Assembly (NCBI RefSeq): GCF_002091475.1
Contig: NZ_BCTR01000027.1
Coordinates: 1 to 64,000 of the forward strand
Length of the DNA: 64,000 nt
Direction: 5' to 3'
Origin: Sphingomonas azotifigens NBRC 15497
GTDB taxonomy: Bacteria > Pseudomonadota > Alphaproteobacteria > Sphingomonadales > Sphingomonadaceae
Program-made: the position numbers and the translations under genes
The notes under the pieces: model-generated
What the model saw: only the letters and a program-made list of their open reading frames with translations
Databases searched by the model: none
What the model was told of the DNA's origin: nothing
In this document: in pieces, positions 1 to 7,349 of the stretch
How positions within the stretch are numbered: the first letter of the stretch is position 1
Layout: every line of letters begins with the position of its first letter

Positions 1-52
1 CCTCCGCCTGGGAAAAGGGGAGACCGGCTTACTGCTTCAAAGGAGAACTCCA

Positions 53-343
53 ATGCGAAACTGCATGGCTGCAGGGCTGCTCGCCCTGCTGACGGGCGCG
101 TGCGCGCTCGATGCGCAGACCGGAATCGCGGTCGGGGCCGGGGTGACGGTGGCGACGGCCGACCGCGATGGCGACGGCATGCTCGATGCCGCCGAGGTGC
201 AGGCTTTGGTCGAACGTGTCTTCCCGCCGGACCGGTTCACCGGCGGCTTCTGGGACGGGATGCGCGCCAGCCTCACCGCCGCCTATTGGGCGCGCGACCT
301 CGATCATGACGGCAAGCTCTCGGTGGCGGAGCTGGCGCGATGA
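53..343 (+). CDS. EF-hand lipoprotein at the head of the GTA-like operon
   Basis: A 96-residue protein. It begins with a short hydrophobic signal ending in a lipobox-like LLTGAC, so it may be lipidated at Cys17 and exported. Two calcium-loop motifs of the EF-hand type follow: DRDGDGMLDAAE (about residues 37-48) and DLDHDGKLSVAE (about 82-93), both with acidic residues at the expected ligand positions. A good Shine-Dalgarno (aaaggagaa) lies just upstream. The stop overlaps the portal start (ATGA), so the two genes are probably translated together. Calcium binding is predicted from the motifs. The role in the particle cluster is unknown, and the gene may simply be an accessory carried at the operon start. 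Confidence 0.8.
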   Translation: MRNCMAAGLLALLTGACALDAQTGIAVGAGVTVATADRDGDGMLDAAEVQALVERVFPPDRFTGGFWDGMRASLTAAYWARDLDHDGKLSVAELAR

Positions 344-1440
344 AGTGGTTCGGGCGCAAGGCCGCGCGCGAGGGGCAGCGGCCGGCGCTGGCGCGCGGCG
401 GCTGGGGCAGCTTCGGCGACTGGCCGCGCAGCTACGAGGTGCAGCTGCGCGAAGGCTATTGCCAGAACCCGGTGGCGCAGCGCGCGGTGCGGCTGGTCGC
501 CGAGGGCGTGGGCGGGGCGCCGCTCCATGGTTCGGATCCTGCACTGGTGGCGCTGGTTTCCGCCGCCTCGGGCGGGCAGCGGCTGCTTGAGACGCTGGCG
601 GCGCAGCTGCTGCTGCACGGCAATGCCTATCTCCAGCCGCTGACCGACGGGGCCGGGGCGGTCCAGGCGCTCTACGCGCTGCGGCCCGAGCGGGTGACGG
701 TGGAGCCCGACGCGAGCGGCTGGCCGGTCGCCTATCGCTACCGGGTCGGCGAGCATGTCACCCGGCTGGCGGCGGACGATGGCGGGCGGCCGCAGATCGT
801 CCACATCCGTGCCTTCCATCCGGCCGACGATCATTACGGGCTGGGCTGCCTCGATGCCGCGGCGGGCGCGATCGCGATCCACAATGCGGCGACGCGGTGG
901 AACAAGGCGCTGCTCGACAATGCGGCGCGGCCGAGCGGGGCGCTGGTCTATGATCCCGGCGACGGATCGGCGCTGGCGCCCGACCAGTTCGCGCGGCTGA
1001 AGGACGAGATGGAGGCGGGCTTTGCCGGCGCCGCCAATGCCGGGCGGCCGATGCTGCTCGAAGGCGGGCTGAAGTGGCAGGCGATGAGCCTGACGCCCGC
1101 CGACATGGATTTCGTCGGCCTCAAGGCGGCGGCGGCGCGCGAGATCGCGCTGGCGTTCGGCGTGCCGCCGATGCTGCTCGGGCTGCCCGGGGATGCCGCC
1201 TATGCCAATTACCGCGAGGCCAATCGCGCGCTGTGGCGGCTCGCGATCCTGCCGATGGCCGAGCATCTGCTCGGCGGCATCGCGCAGGGGCTGGGCGCCT
1301 GGTTCCCGGGCGCGACGCTGGCGGTCGACCTCGATCGGGTGACGGCGCTGGCCGAGGACCGCGAGCGGCTGTGGCGGCAGGTCGCCGGCGCCGATTTCCT
1401 GACGAGCGACGAGAAACGCAAGATGGTGGGGTTGCCATGA
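340..1440 (+). CDS. HK97-family phage/GTA portal protein
   Basis: A 366-residue portal protein, expected to form the dodecameric ring at the capsid vertex through which DNA enters and leaves. Family-typical features are the N-terminal WPRSYEVQLREGY stretch, the LLLHGNAYLQPL core and the C-terminal FGVPPMLLGLPGDAAYANYR segment followed by EANRALWR. The length is slightly shorter than most HK97 portals (about 400) but normal for gene-transfer-agent portals. The start overlaps the stop of the EF-hand gene, and the stop overlaps the start of the next small gene. A terminase would normally lie upstream and is not in view. Confidence 0.93.
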   Translation: MKWFGRKAAREGQRPALARGGWGSFGDWPRSYEVQLREGYCQNPVAQRAVRLVAEGVGGAPLHGSDPALVALVSAASGGQRLLETLAAQLLLHGNAYLQPLTDGAGAVQALYALRPERVTVEPDASGWPVAYRYRVGEHVTRLAADDGGRPQIVHIRAFHPADDHYGLGCLDAAAGAIAIHNAATRWNKALLDNAARPSGALVYDPGDGSALAPDQFARLKDEMEAGFAGAANAGRPMLLEGGLKWQAMSLTPADMDFVGLKAAAAREIALAFGVPPMLLGLPGDAAYANYREANRALWRLAILPMAEHLLGGIAQGLGAWFPGATLAVDLDRVTALAEDRERLWRQVAGADFLTSDEKRKMVGLP

Positions 1441-1745
1441 ACGACGGGACGATGCTGGCCCAGCTGATCGAGCAGGCCGAGAATGACGGTGCCGAGCTGA
1501 CGACGCTGCGCGCGATCGCCGAGGAGGCGGGCACGGTGGGCGCCACGCGGGCGCTCGCGCGGCTCGGGCTCGAGGACAGCGGCGCCGCCAAGGACATGGC
1601 CGAGCTGCGCGAGCTGCTGGCGGCATGGCGCGACGCCAAGAAGTCGATGCTGAAGGCGGTGGTGCAGTGGGTGGGGCGCAGCCTCGCCGCGCTGGTGCTG
1701 GTGCTGCTGGCGATGCGGCTGGGCTTTCCCGGCTGGCTCAAATGA
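1437..1745 (+). CDS. Small protein with C-terminal membrane segment, between portal and protease
   Basis: A 102-residue protein translated from an ATG overlapping the portal stop; its own stop overlaps the protease start. The N-terminal two thirds are charged and helical (the AENDGAELTTLRAIAEEAG region). The C-terminus holds one clear hydrophobic segment, SLAALVLVLLAMRLGF. It resembles the small proteins found at this place in sphingomonad GTA clusters (possibly the DUF6127 type, from memory). The function is unknown. A role at the inner membrane, in assembly or release, is possible but unsupported beyond the hydrophobic tail. Confidence 0.75.
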   Translation: MNDGTMLAQLIEQAENDGAELTTLRAIAEEAGTVGATRALARLGLEDSGAAKDMAELRELLAAWRDAKKSMLKAVVQWVGRSLAALVLVLLAMRLGFPGWLK

Positions 1746-2110
1746 GCGTGCGCTTCGCCGGCTATGCGGCGGTGTTCGACGCCGTCGATCGCGGCGGCGA
1801 CGTGGTGCGGCCGGGTGCCTTCGGGGCGGTGCGGCCGGTGCCCCTGCTCTGGCAGCATGGCGGCCGGCCGGTGGGCGCGATCGAGGCGATCGGCGAGGAT
1901 GCGCGCGGGCTGCGGGTGATCGGGCGGGTCGATGATCCGCGGCTGGCGGCGCTGGTCGCGGACGGCGCGGTGGCGGGGCTGTCGTTCGGCTACCGCGTGG
2001 CGGCGGCGCGGCGCGGCCAGGTGCGCGAGCTGACCGCGCTCCAACTGATCGAGGTGAGCCTGGTGGCCGAACCGATGCAGCCGCTCGCGCGGGTGCACGC
2101 GGTGGCCTGA
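1742..2110 (+). CDS. HK97-family prohead protease
   Basis: A 122-residue serine protease of the prohead maturation type, which trims the capsid scaffold domain during head assembly. The family pattern is visible: FAGYAAVFD and GGDVVRPGAF near the N-terminus, PLLWQHGGRPVG with the probable catalytic His in the LWQH motif, LSFGY with the probable catalytic Ser, and a closing EVSLVAEPMQPLA. It is short against the usual 150-220 residues because C-terminal extensions are absent, as in other compact GTA clusters. The start overlaps the preceding stop. It lies directly before its substrate, the capsid gene. Confidence 0.88.
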   Translation: MSVRFAGYAAVFDAVDRGGDVVRPGAFGAVRPVPLLWQHGGRPVGAIEAIGEDARGLRVIGRVDDPRLAALVADGAVAGLSFGYRVAAARRGQVRELTALQLIEVSLVAEPMQPLARVHAVA

Positions 2111-2143
2111 GTTTTTCCAATCTTTCTGGCGTGGGAGAAGATC

Positions 2144-3169
2144 ATGGATGCGATGGAAACGAGCTTCGAACAGGTGACGCTGCCGCCGGTGCGGCCGATG
2201 CTGGCCGGCGGGCGGCCGGTGTCGAGCGCGGCGTTCGACGGCTATCTGCGCGGCGGCGTCGAGACCAAGGCGCTGTCGGGCAATAGCGGCGCGGAGGGCG
2301 GCTATGCGGTGCCGCGCGAAATCGACGCGCAGATCGACGGGACGCTGCAGGCGATCTCGCCGATCCGCAGCATTGCCAATGTCGTGAAGGTCGGGACGAG
2401 CGGCTATCGCAAGCTGGTCGCGAGCGGCGGCTTCGACAGCGGCTGGGCGGCCGAGACCGCCGCGCGGCCGATCACCGCTACGCCCACGTTCAACGAAGTC
2501 GCCCCGCCATTCGGCGAGCTTTACGCCAATCCGGCGGCGAGCCAGGCGATGCTCGACGATGCGATGTTCGACGTCGAGGCCTGGCTGGCCGGCGAGATCG
2601 CGCGCGAGTTCGCCCAGGCCGAGGGGACGGCGTTCGTCAGCGGCACGGGGGTGAACCAGCCCAAGGGCTTCCTCGCCGCGCCGACCGCGACGACGGCGGA
2701 CTCGGCCCGCGCGTTCGGGACGCTGCAATATCTGGCGACCGGCGCGGCGGGCGCCTTTGCCGCCAACCCGGAAGAGAAGCTGATCGACCTGGTCCAGGCA
2801 CTGCGCGCGCCCTATCGCCAGGGGGCGAGCTGGGTGATGAACTCGGCGACGCTGGCCCGGATCCGCAAGTTCAAGACCAGCGACGGCCAGCTGCTGTGGC
2901 AGCCCGGCATTGCCGCGGGCCAGCCGGCAACGCTGCTGGGGTACCCGGTGGTCGAGGCCGAGGACATGCCCGACATCGCCGCCAACGCCTTCGCGGTCGC
3001 CTTCGGCAATTTCCAGGCCGGCTATCTGATCGCCGAGCGCGGCGAGACGCAGCTGCTGCGCGATCCCTATTCGAACAAGCCGTTCGTCCATTTCTACGCG
3101 ACCAAGCGGCTGGGCGGCATGGTGAGCAATTCGGAAGCGATCAAGCTTCTGAAGTTCGCCGCGAACTGA
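2144..3169 (+). CDS. HK97-fold major capsid protein
   Basis: A 341-residue major capsid protein. The mature fold is recognisable from ALSGNSGAEGGYAVPREI (start of the mature region), SPIRSIANVVKVGTSGYRKL, the WLAGEIAREFAQAEGTAFVSGTG segment (read in two parts) with NQPKGFL, and the P-domain/A-domain end GNFQAGYLIAERGETQLLRDPY. Only about 45 residues precede the mature start, so the scaffold or delta domain is short. The ribosome site ggagaag lies about 9 bases before the ATG. This protein would form the head shell after cleavage by the preceding protease. Confidence 0.95.
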   Translation: MDAMETSFEQVTLPPVRPMLAGGRPVSSAAFDGYLRGGVETKALSGNSGAEGGYAVPREIDAQIDGTLQAISPIRSIANVVKVGTSGYRKLVASGGFDSGWAAETAARPITATPTFNEVAPPFGELYANPAASQAMLDDAMFDVEAWLAGEIAREFAQAEGTAFVSGTGVNQPKGFLAAPTATTADSARAFGTLQYLATGAAGAFAANPEEKLIDLVQALRAPYRQGASWVMNSATLARIRKFKTSDGQLLWQPGIAAGQPATLLGYPVVEAEDMPDIAANAFAVAFGNFQAGYLIAERGETQLLRDPYSNKPFVHFYATKRLGGMVSNSEAIKLLKFAAN

Positions 3170-3183
3170 GCCGGGAGGGACGC

Positions 3184-3450
3184 ATGGCAGACAGTTTCGC
3201 GAACCGCGCCGACGACGTCTCGGCGCCGGCGACGCTGGCGGTGGCGGTGGTGCCGAGCGACACCACGCCTCTCCCCGACATCCCCAAGGCGCTCTACGTC
3301 GGCACCGGCGGCACGGTGACGATGCGTGGCGTGGGTGGCGGCGCCGATTCGGTGTGGAGGAACGTGGCGAACGGCACCCTCCTGCCGTTCCGCGCACAAT
3401 ATGTGCGGGCGACGGGCACCAGCGCCGCCGACCTGCTGGCGCTCTACTGA
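3184..3450 (+). CDS. Spike-base-like protein (RcGTA Rcc01079 type)
   Basis: An 88-residue protein starting after a gggaggg ribosome site. The sequence has the pattern of small spike-base proteins: a short N-terminus, then KALYVGTGGTVTMRGVGGG and a closing LLPFRAQYVRATGTSAADLLALY. In Rhodobacter capsulatus the related protein forms the base of capsid head spikes used for attachment to recipient capsule. There it is encoded away from the main cluster; here it sits directly after the capsid gene. Assignment is by motif memory and not by alignment, so the exact role (head spike versus other decoration) is inferred. Confidence 0.7.
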   Translation: MADSFANRADDVSAPATLAVAVVPSDTTPLPDIPKALYVGTGGTVTMRGVGGGADSVWRNVANGTLLPFRAQYVRATGTSAADLLALY

Positions 3451-3587
3451 TGGACGGGCTGGCACTCTCTATCCCGGCGCTGGCGCGGCGGCGCCCGCCG
3501 CCGGCCTCGCCCGCGGGCGTGTCGACGCGCGTCGACCGCACCACCAGCACGGTGGATGCCACCGTGCGCACCATCGACAGGAGCTGA
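3450..3587 (+). CDS. Small hypothetical protein of the spike module
   Basis: A 45-residue reading frame whose ATG overlaps the stop of the spike-base gene; a ribosome site for the next gene (caggagctg) sits at its end. The sequence is proline/arginine-rich in its first half and ends with TTSTVDATVRTIDRS. It is not recognisable. The one-base stop/start overlap and the tight fit between two genes favour a real gene, but at this GC content a chance frame is possible. Confidence 0.45.
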   Translation: MDGLALSIPALARRRPPPASPAGVSTRVDRTTSTVDATVRTIDRS

Positions 3588-3589
3588 GC

Positions 3590-4810
3590 ATGGCCAAGCA
3601 GAGCATCTATGTGGGTGCCGCCGCCAATGACGGCACCGGCGACTCCGAACGAGCCGCCTGGATCAAGGCCAACGCCAATTTCGACGAGCTGTACGACGCT
3701 GCGGCACGGCTGCCCAAGATCGAGAAGACCGTGGCCTACACCGCGACGAGCGACGATTGCGGCAAATCGATCCGCGCCGATGCGAGTGGCGGTGGCTTCA
3801 CCGTCACCCTGCCGGCGAGCGCAGTGCGCGACGGCGACTTTCTGCGGGTGCAGAAGGGCGATGCGAGCACCAACCGGGTGACGGTGCGCAACGCCGCGAG
3901 CAGCGACATCGCCTGGCTCTCGGCGCCGGGCGACGCGGTGTGGCTGGTCTGGTGGAAGGGGGCGTGGGAGGCGTTCGACTGGCGCCTCGCACCGCTGCGC
4001 CTCGTGTTTGCGAGTTCGGGGACCAGCACCAAGCCGCCGCTGGCGACGGCACTGGAGGTGATGGTGGTCGGCGCGGGCGGCGGCGGCGGCTCCGGGCGAT
4101 GCGGCGCGAGCGGAACCGTGCGCACGGGCGGGGGTGGCGGTGGCGGCGGCATGGTGCAGGTGGTGCGCTTCCCCGCAGCAGCCCATGGCGCGACGGAATC
4201 GGTGACGATCGGCGCCGGGGGCAGCGGCGGCGTTGCCGCCGGTTCCGGCGGTGCGAACGGCTTTGGCGGCGGCAGTGGCGGCGGCAGTTCGCTGGGCGGG
4301 CTGCTGCGCGCCGATGGCGGCAATGGCGGCGGCAGCGGCCAGACCACGAATGCGACCGGGGGACTCTCGCTGCCGAGCGGGACCTTCGGCCCGTTGGGGT
4401 CGGGCGGGATCAGCACGTCGGCCAACGCGTCGGGCGGGGGCGTCGGTGGGGGAACCGGCGGCGGAGCCGGCGGCGCGAGCATCGATGCGTCGAACAATGT
4501 GCGGGCGGCCGCCGCGGGCGGCGGGGGATCGACCCACTGTGCCAGTCCGGCCGCCGGCGGTGCCGCAGGGACCGCGTCGAGCCCGGCCGGCGGCGCCGGC
4601 GGCGCGGCCGATCCCAATCTTCATGCCGGCGGTGGCGGCGGCGGTGGCGGCTATTCCGGCAATCTCGTCGGTGCCGGCGGCGCCGGCGGCATGGGCGGGG
4701 CGCCGGGCGGCGGCGGCGGTGGTGGCGGTGCCTCCGATGTCGGCTTCGCGAGCGGCGCCGGGGGCACCGGCGGGCGCGGCGAGGTGCGCATCACCTGGAC
4801 CTTCGGCTGA
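3590..4810 (+). CDS. Glycine-rich tail-fibre/adhesin-like protein
   Basis: A 406-residue protein. The N-terminal 40 residues carry the tail-fibre pattern YVGAAANDGTGDSERAAWIK followed by NANFDELYDA, which is common at the start of phage fibre proteins. A beta-rich domain with several Trp residues follows (about 50-145). The rest, about residues 155-400, is extremely glycine-rich with repeated GGGGGGG and GGAGG runs, then a short closing strand EVRITWTF. Such glycine-rich tips in phage adhesins can fold as polyglycine-II bundles. It is likely the receptor-binding part of the spike module. The high GC of the repeats also creates long spurious frames on both strands here. Confidence 0.75.
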   Translation: MAKQSIYVGAAANDGTGDSERAAWIKANANFDELYDAAARLPKIEKTVAYTATSDDCGKSIRADASGGGFTVTLPASAVRDGDFLRVQKGDASTNRVTVRNAASSDIAWLSAPGDAVWLVWWKGAWEAFDWRLAPLRLVFASSGTSTKPPLATALEVMVVGAGGGGGSGRCGASGTVRTGGGGGGGGMVQVVRFPAAAHGATESVTIGAGGSGGVAAGSGGANGFGGGSGGGSSLGGLLRADGGNGGGSGQTTNATGGLSLPSGTFGPLGSGGISTSANASGGGVGGGTGGGAGGASIDASNNVRAAAAGGGGSTHCASPAAGGAAGTASSPAGGAGGAADPNLHAGGGGGGGGYSGNLVGAGGAGGMGGAPGGGGGGGGASDVGFASGAGGTGGRGEVRITWTFG

Positions 4811-4821
4811 GGAGACTTGCA

Positions 4822-4953
4822 ATGGCAGTCTATCGCGTGATCGAAGGCGGCGCGGTGGTGAACCGGATCGAGTGGGACGGGGTGTCGCCCTATGATCCCG
4901 GCGAGGGCCGGTCGCTGGAAGAAGAGCCCGCCCCGGCGCCCGCCGCCGAATAG
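4822..4953 (+). CDS. Small hypothetical protein after the adhesin
   Basis: A 43-residue protein preceded by a ggagac ribosome site. The sequence MAVYRVIEGGAVVNRIEWDG continues into an acidic, proline/alanine-rich tail. It resembles small proteins found next to phage tail-fibre genes, some of which act as fibre assembly partners, but no function can be assigned. The next gene begins about 60 bases later after its own ribosome site. Confidence 0.55.
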   Translation: MAVYRVIEGGAVVNRIEWDGVSPYDPGEGRSLEEEPAPAPAAE

Positions 4954-5014
4954 CAGCGTCGCCGCGCCCCGCCGGACGGCATCGCGCGGCCCAATCAACA
5001 GAGGGAGACAGACC

Positions 5015-5581
5015 ATGGACGCACCGCCCTTTCCGGCGGCGGCGATCGCGGACGCGTGCGCGGCGGTGAAGGACTATCTGCGGATCGAGGGCAGTGCCGC
5101 CGATGGCGCGATCGCCGCCGCCGCGCAGACCGCGCTGGCGCTGGGCGAACGCTTCACCGGCACCGCCTGGATCGCGCGCAGCTGGCAGAGCTGGCTGAGT
5201 CGATCGACCGATTGGCAGCGGCTGCCGATGGCGCCGGTGACCGCGATCGGGCTGGTGGAGCAGGTTGCCACCAGCGGCGCCGCGACGGCGCTGCCGGTGG
5301 ATGCCTATGCGATCGATCTGGATGCGCGCGGGGAGGGTTGGGTGCGGCTGCTCGCGGTGGCGGACCCGACGCGACTGCGCGTCACCTTCGCCGCGGGCAC
5401 CGCGCCGGGCTGGAAGGAGCTGCCGCCGCCGCTGGCGCAGGGGGCGGTGCTGCTCGCGGCGCACCTCGTGGAAGGCCGGGGCGATCCCGGCGCGCCGCCC
5501 GCGGCGGTGGTCGCCTTCTGGCGGCCATGGCGGCGGATGCAACTGATGGCGGGAGTGCGGCGATCATGCTGGAGCAGCTGA
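5015..5581 (+). CDS. Head-tail connector protein (gp6-like)
   Basis: A 188-residue protein with the look of the gp6-like head-tail connector family, the ring that seals the portal. The helical N-terminus AAVKDYLRIEGSAADGAIAA is followed by ALALGERFTGTAWIARSWQ, then a beta-rich central part, and AVLLAAHLVEGRGDPGAPPA near the C-terminus. The order after the capsid matches RcGTA gene 6. The ATG is preceded by gagggagac. The end overlaps the start of the next small gene in another frame. Confidence 0.85.
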   Translation: MDAPPFPAAAIADACAAVKDYLRIEGSAADGAIAAAAQTALALGERFTGTAWIARSWQSWLSRSTDWQRLPMAPVTAIGLVEQVATSGAATALPVDAYAIDLDARGEGWVRLLAVADPTRLRVTFAAGTAPGWKELPPPLAQGAVLLAAHLVEGRGDPGAPPAAVVAFWRPWRRMQLMAGVRRSCWSS

Positions 5582-5775
5582 AGGCGCGCGGTTCGGTGCT
5601 GGGACACGACCGGGCCATGGCCGCCGCCGTGCGGCTGGCGGCGCAGGTGCACGAGCGCGTGCCCGGCGTCGCGGTATCGGTGGAGGAGACCACCGTCACC
5701 CTGTCCGGACGCGGGCTGTGGCGGCGCTGGCTCGCCGATCCGGGGCTACGCTGGCTGGGAGGGCTGCTGCGATGA
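5566..5775 (+). CDS. Small protein at the gp7 position
   Basis: A 69-residue protein at the place where RcGTA has gene 7 (head-tail adaptor region), but shorter. The sequence MLEQLKARGSVLGHDRAMAA is followed by a short strand VPGVAVSVEETTVTLSGRGL and a basic/hydrophobic end. It overlaps the connector gene by 16 bases and the following gene by 4 bases, as expected for a genuine member of a tightly packed operon. No family could be recognised. Confidence 0.65.
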   Translation: MLEQLKARGSVLGHDRAMAAAVRLAAQVHERVPGVAVSVEETTVTLSGRGLWRRWLADPGLRWLGGLLR

Positions 5776-6179
5776 CGCCGCAGGAAGCGATCACCGCTGC
5801 GCTCCGCGCGGCGCTGGCGGGGCAGGCAAGCCTCGCCGCGCAGACCAATGGCGTCTTCGACGCGCCGCCGGTGCGGGAACTGCGCCCCTATCTGCTCATC
5901 GACGATCCGGTGATGACCGACTGGAGCACCAAGGACCAGGACGGGCGCGAGGTGCGGATCGCCGTGCTGGTCCGCGACACCGGGCAGGCCCGGCAGCGCG
6001 CGCGCGCGCTCGCCGGCGCGGTGGAAGCAGCGGTGGCGGCGATGCCCGCGGCGCTCGGCGATGGCTGGCGGGTGGTGAGCCGGGTGCTGCTCCGCACGCG
6101 GATCGTCGCGGAAGACGCGGCGACGCTGAGCGCGATCGTGGAGTTCCGGGTGCGGATGCTGCGGACGCCGGCGGCGTAG
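5772..6179 (+). CDS. DUF3168 tail-completion protein (gp8-like)
   Basis: A 135-residue protein of the DUF3168 type found before the major tail protein in siphophages and GTAs, thought to be a tail-terminator or neck component. Typical parts are the N-terminal AITAALRAALAGQASLAA, the FDAPPVRELRPYLLIDDPV segment, the HWST-like DWSTKDQDGREVRIAVLV stretch and the C-terminal AIVEFRVRMLRT strand. The start overlaps the preceding stop. It is the last gene before a 260-base gap that contains a dispersed repeat. Confidence 0.85.
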   Translation: MTPQEAITAALRAALAGQASLAAQTNGVFDAPPVRELRPYLLIDDPVMTDWSTKDQDGREVRIAVLVRDTGQARQRARALAGAVEAAVAAMPAALGDGWRVVSRVLLRTRIVAEDAATLSAIVEFRVRMLRTPAA

Positions 6180-6269
6180 CTGAGCAACTTCGGGATAGCG
6201 CTGATCCTTGCCGTGCAAGTGCAGGCAATCGCCCGCAGAGCGGGAGGAGGCCAGCACTTCCGACCTCCC

Positions 6270-6366
6270 CGTCATTCCCGCGAAAGCGGGAATCCATTCG
6301 CCTGTGCGTCCGAGGAAAGAACTGCGGCGTCAGTGCCAATGGATCCCCGCCTTCGCGGGGATGACG
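6270..6366 (+). repeat. 97-bp dispersed palindromic repeat, copy 1
   Basis: The ends are short hairpin-forming units: cgtcattcccgcgaaagcgg at the left and an inverted relative ending ccgccttcgcggggatgacg at the right, with about 45 bases between. The same layout and length recurs at 15381-15477 and 58901-58997. This copy sits in the only large gap of the structural operon, between the gp8-like and major tail genes, and takes up over a third of it. The rest of the gap (6180-6269 and 6367-6439) shows no gene; a ribosome site (aaggag) precedes the next ATG. Confidence 0.85.
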
Positions 6367-6439
6367 GCCGCTTTGGATCACATGCAATTGTTCCCCCCGG
6401 AAGGGAGGGGCTTTCCGAGCAAAAACAAGGAGACATTCT

Positions 6440-6847
6440 ATGGCAGCGGAGAAGGGCAGCGCCTTTCTGCTCAAGGTGGGCAATGGCGCGACGCCGGTGG
6501 TCTATGCCACCGTGGCGGGGCTGCGGACGACGCAGCTTTCGGTGAATGGTGAGGCGGTGGCGATCACCAGCAAGGATTCGGGCGGCTGGCGCGAGCTGCT
6601 GTCCGGCGCTGGGGTGCGATCGGTGAGCGTGTCCGCTGCCGGGGTATTCACCGGATCGGCGGCGGAGGTGCGGGTGAAGGCCAATGCGCTCGCCGGCACG
6701 CTCGACGATTACCGGCTGAGCTTCGAGAGCGGCGAGACGATGACGGCCAAGTTCCTGGTCACCCGGCTCGACTATGCCGGCGATTTCAATGGCGAGCGCA
6801 GCTACACGCTGAGCCTGGAGAGCTCCGGGCCGGTGGTGAGCGCATGA
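6440..6847 (+). CDS. Major tail protein (TP901-1/GTA gp9-like)
   Basis: A 135-residue tail tube protein. The pattern of the family is clear: an N-terminal KGSAFLLKVGNG, VAGLRTTQLSVNGEAVAIT with the SKDSGGWRELL motif, then SVSAAGVFTGSAAEVRVK and the C-terminal YAGDFNGERSYTLSLESSG strand pair. It would form the hexameric rings of a non-contractile tail. It is the first gene after the repeat-bearing gap, with its own ribosome site. Its stop overlaps the gp10 start. Confidence 0.9.
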   Translation: MAAEKGSAFLLKVGNGATPVVYATVAGLRTTQLSVNGEAVAITSKDSGGWRELLSGAGVRSVSVSAAGVFTGSAAEVRVKANALAGTLDDYRLSFESGETMTAKFLVTRLDYAGDFNGERSYTLSLESSGPVVSA

Positions 6848-7158
6848 GCGGCGCGGCGAACCCGGTGCGTGGGGAGGCGACGCTGGAGGTGGGCGGCGTA
6901 CCGCTCGTGCTGCGGCCGAGCTTCGAGGCGCTGGTCGCCGCCGAGGCCGAGCTGGGGCCGCTGTTCGCGCTGGTCGAGCGCGCCGCCGGCGGGCGGCTGG
7001 GGCTGGGCGAGATGGTTGCGCTGTTCTGGCATTGCCGCAAGGCGGCGCCCGAGGGACTGACGCGCGAGGCGTTTTCGGAAGGCGTGGCAGCAGGCGGTCT
7101 GGCGGCGGCGACGCCCGCGCTGAAGGCGCTGATCGGCCAGATTTTGGCGGGGCGATGA
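6844..7158 (+). CDS. GTA gp10-like protein
   Basis: A 104-residue protein of the GTA-gp10 family, located as in RcGTA between the tail tube and the tail chaperone. Characteristic parts are GEATLEVGGVPLVLRPSFEA, ALVAAEAELGPLFALVERAA, GEMVALFWHC and the closing LKALIGQILAGR. Proteins at this place are thought to act as tail-assembly chaperones with the following small gene. Start and stop both overlap neighbours by 4 bases. Confidence 0.88.
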   Translation: MSGAANPVRGEATLEVGGVPLVLRPSFEALVAAEAELGPLFALVERAAGGRLGLGEMVALFWHCRKAAPEGLTREAFSEGVAAGGLAAATPALKALIGQILAGR

Positions 7159-7349
7159 TGCGGTTCGCCGATGCCGCGCAGCGGCTGGCGGGGCTGGCCG
7201 GGCTCGCCTTTGGCTGGAGCCCCGACCGGTTCTGGCGGGCGACGCCAGCCGAACTGGCGGCGCTGGTAGCGGCGGCCGGGGGCGACGCCGGTGCGCCGCC
7301 GACTCCCGACCTGATCGCCCGATTGCAGGAGCAATTTCCCGATGGATGA
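7155..7349 (+). CDS. Phage tail assembly chaperone (rcc01693-like)
   Basis: A 64-residue protein with the compact pattern of the small tail assembly chaperone found between gp10 and the tape measure: LAGLAGLAFGWSPDRFWRATPAELAAL. It would bind the tape measure during tail assembly. Two adjacent ATG codons are possible; the first overlaps the gp10 stop and is chosen for coupling. The end overlaps the tape-measure start by 8 bases. Confidence 0.85.
   Translation: MMRFADAAQRLAGLAGLAFGWSPDRFWRATPAELAALVAAAGGDAGAPPTPDLIARLQEQFPDG

Noticed and set aside
4080..4790. A tandem repeat or CRISPR-like array in the glycine-rich segment
   Set aside because: The repeats are irregular GGC/GGN codons within one protein frame, with no constant spacer length.
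1121..5542. A 1473-codon open frame on the minus strand across the head genes
   Set aside because: It is antisense to portal, protease, capsid and connector genes, has arginine/proline/histidine-rich low-complexity sequence and arises from high GC with few stop codons.
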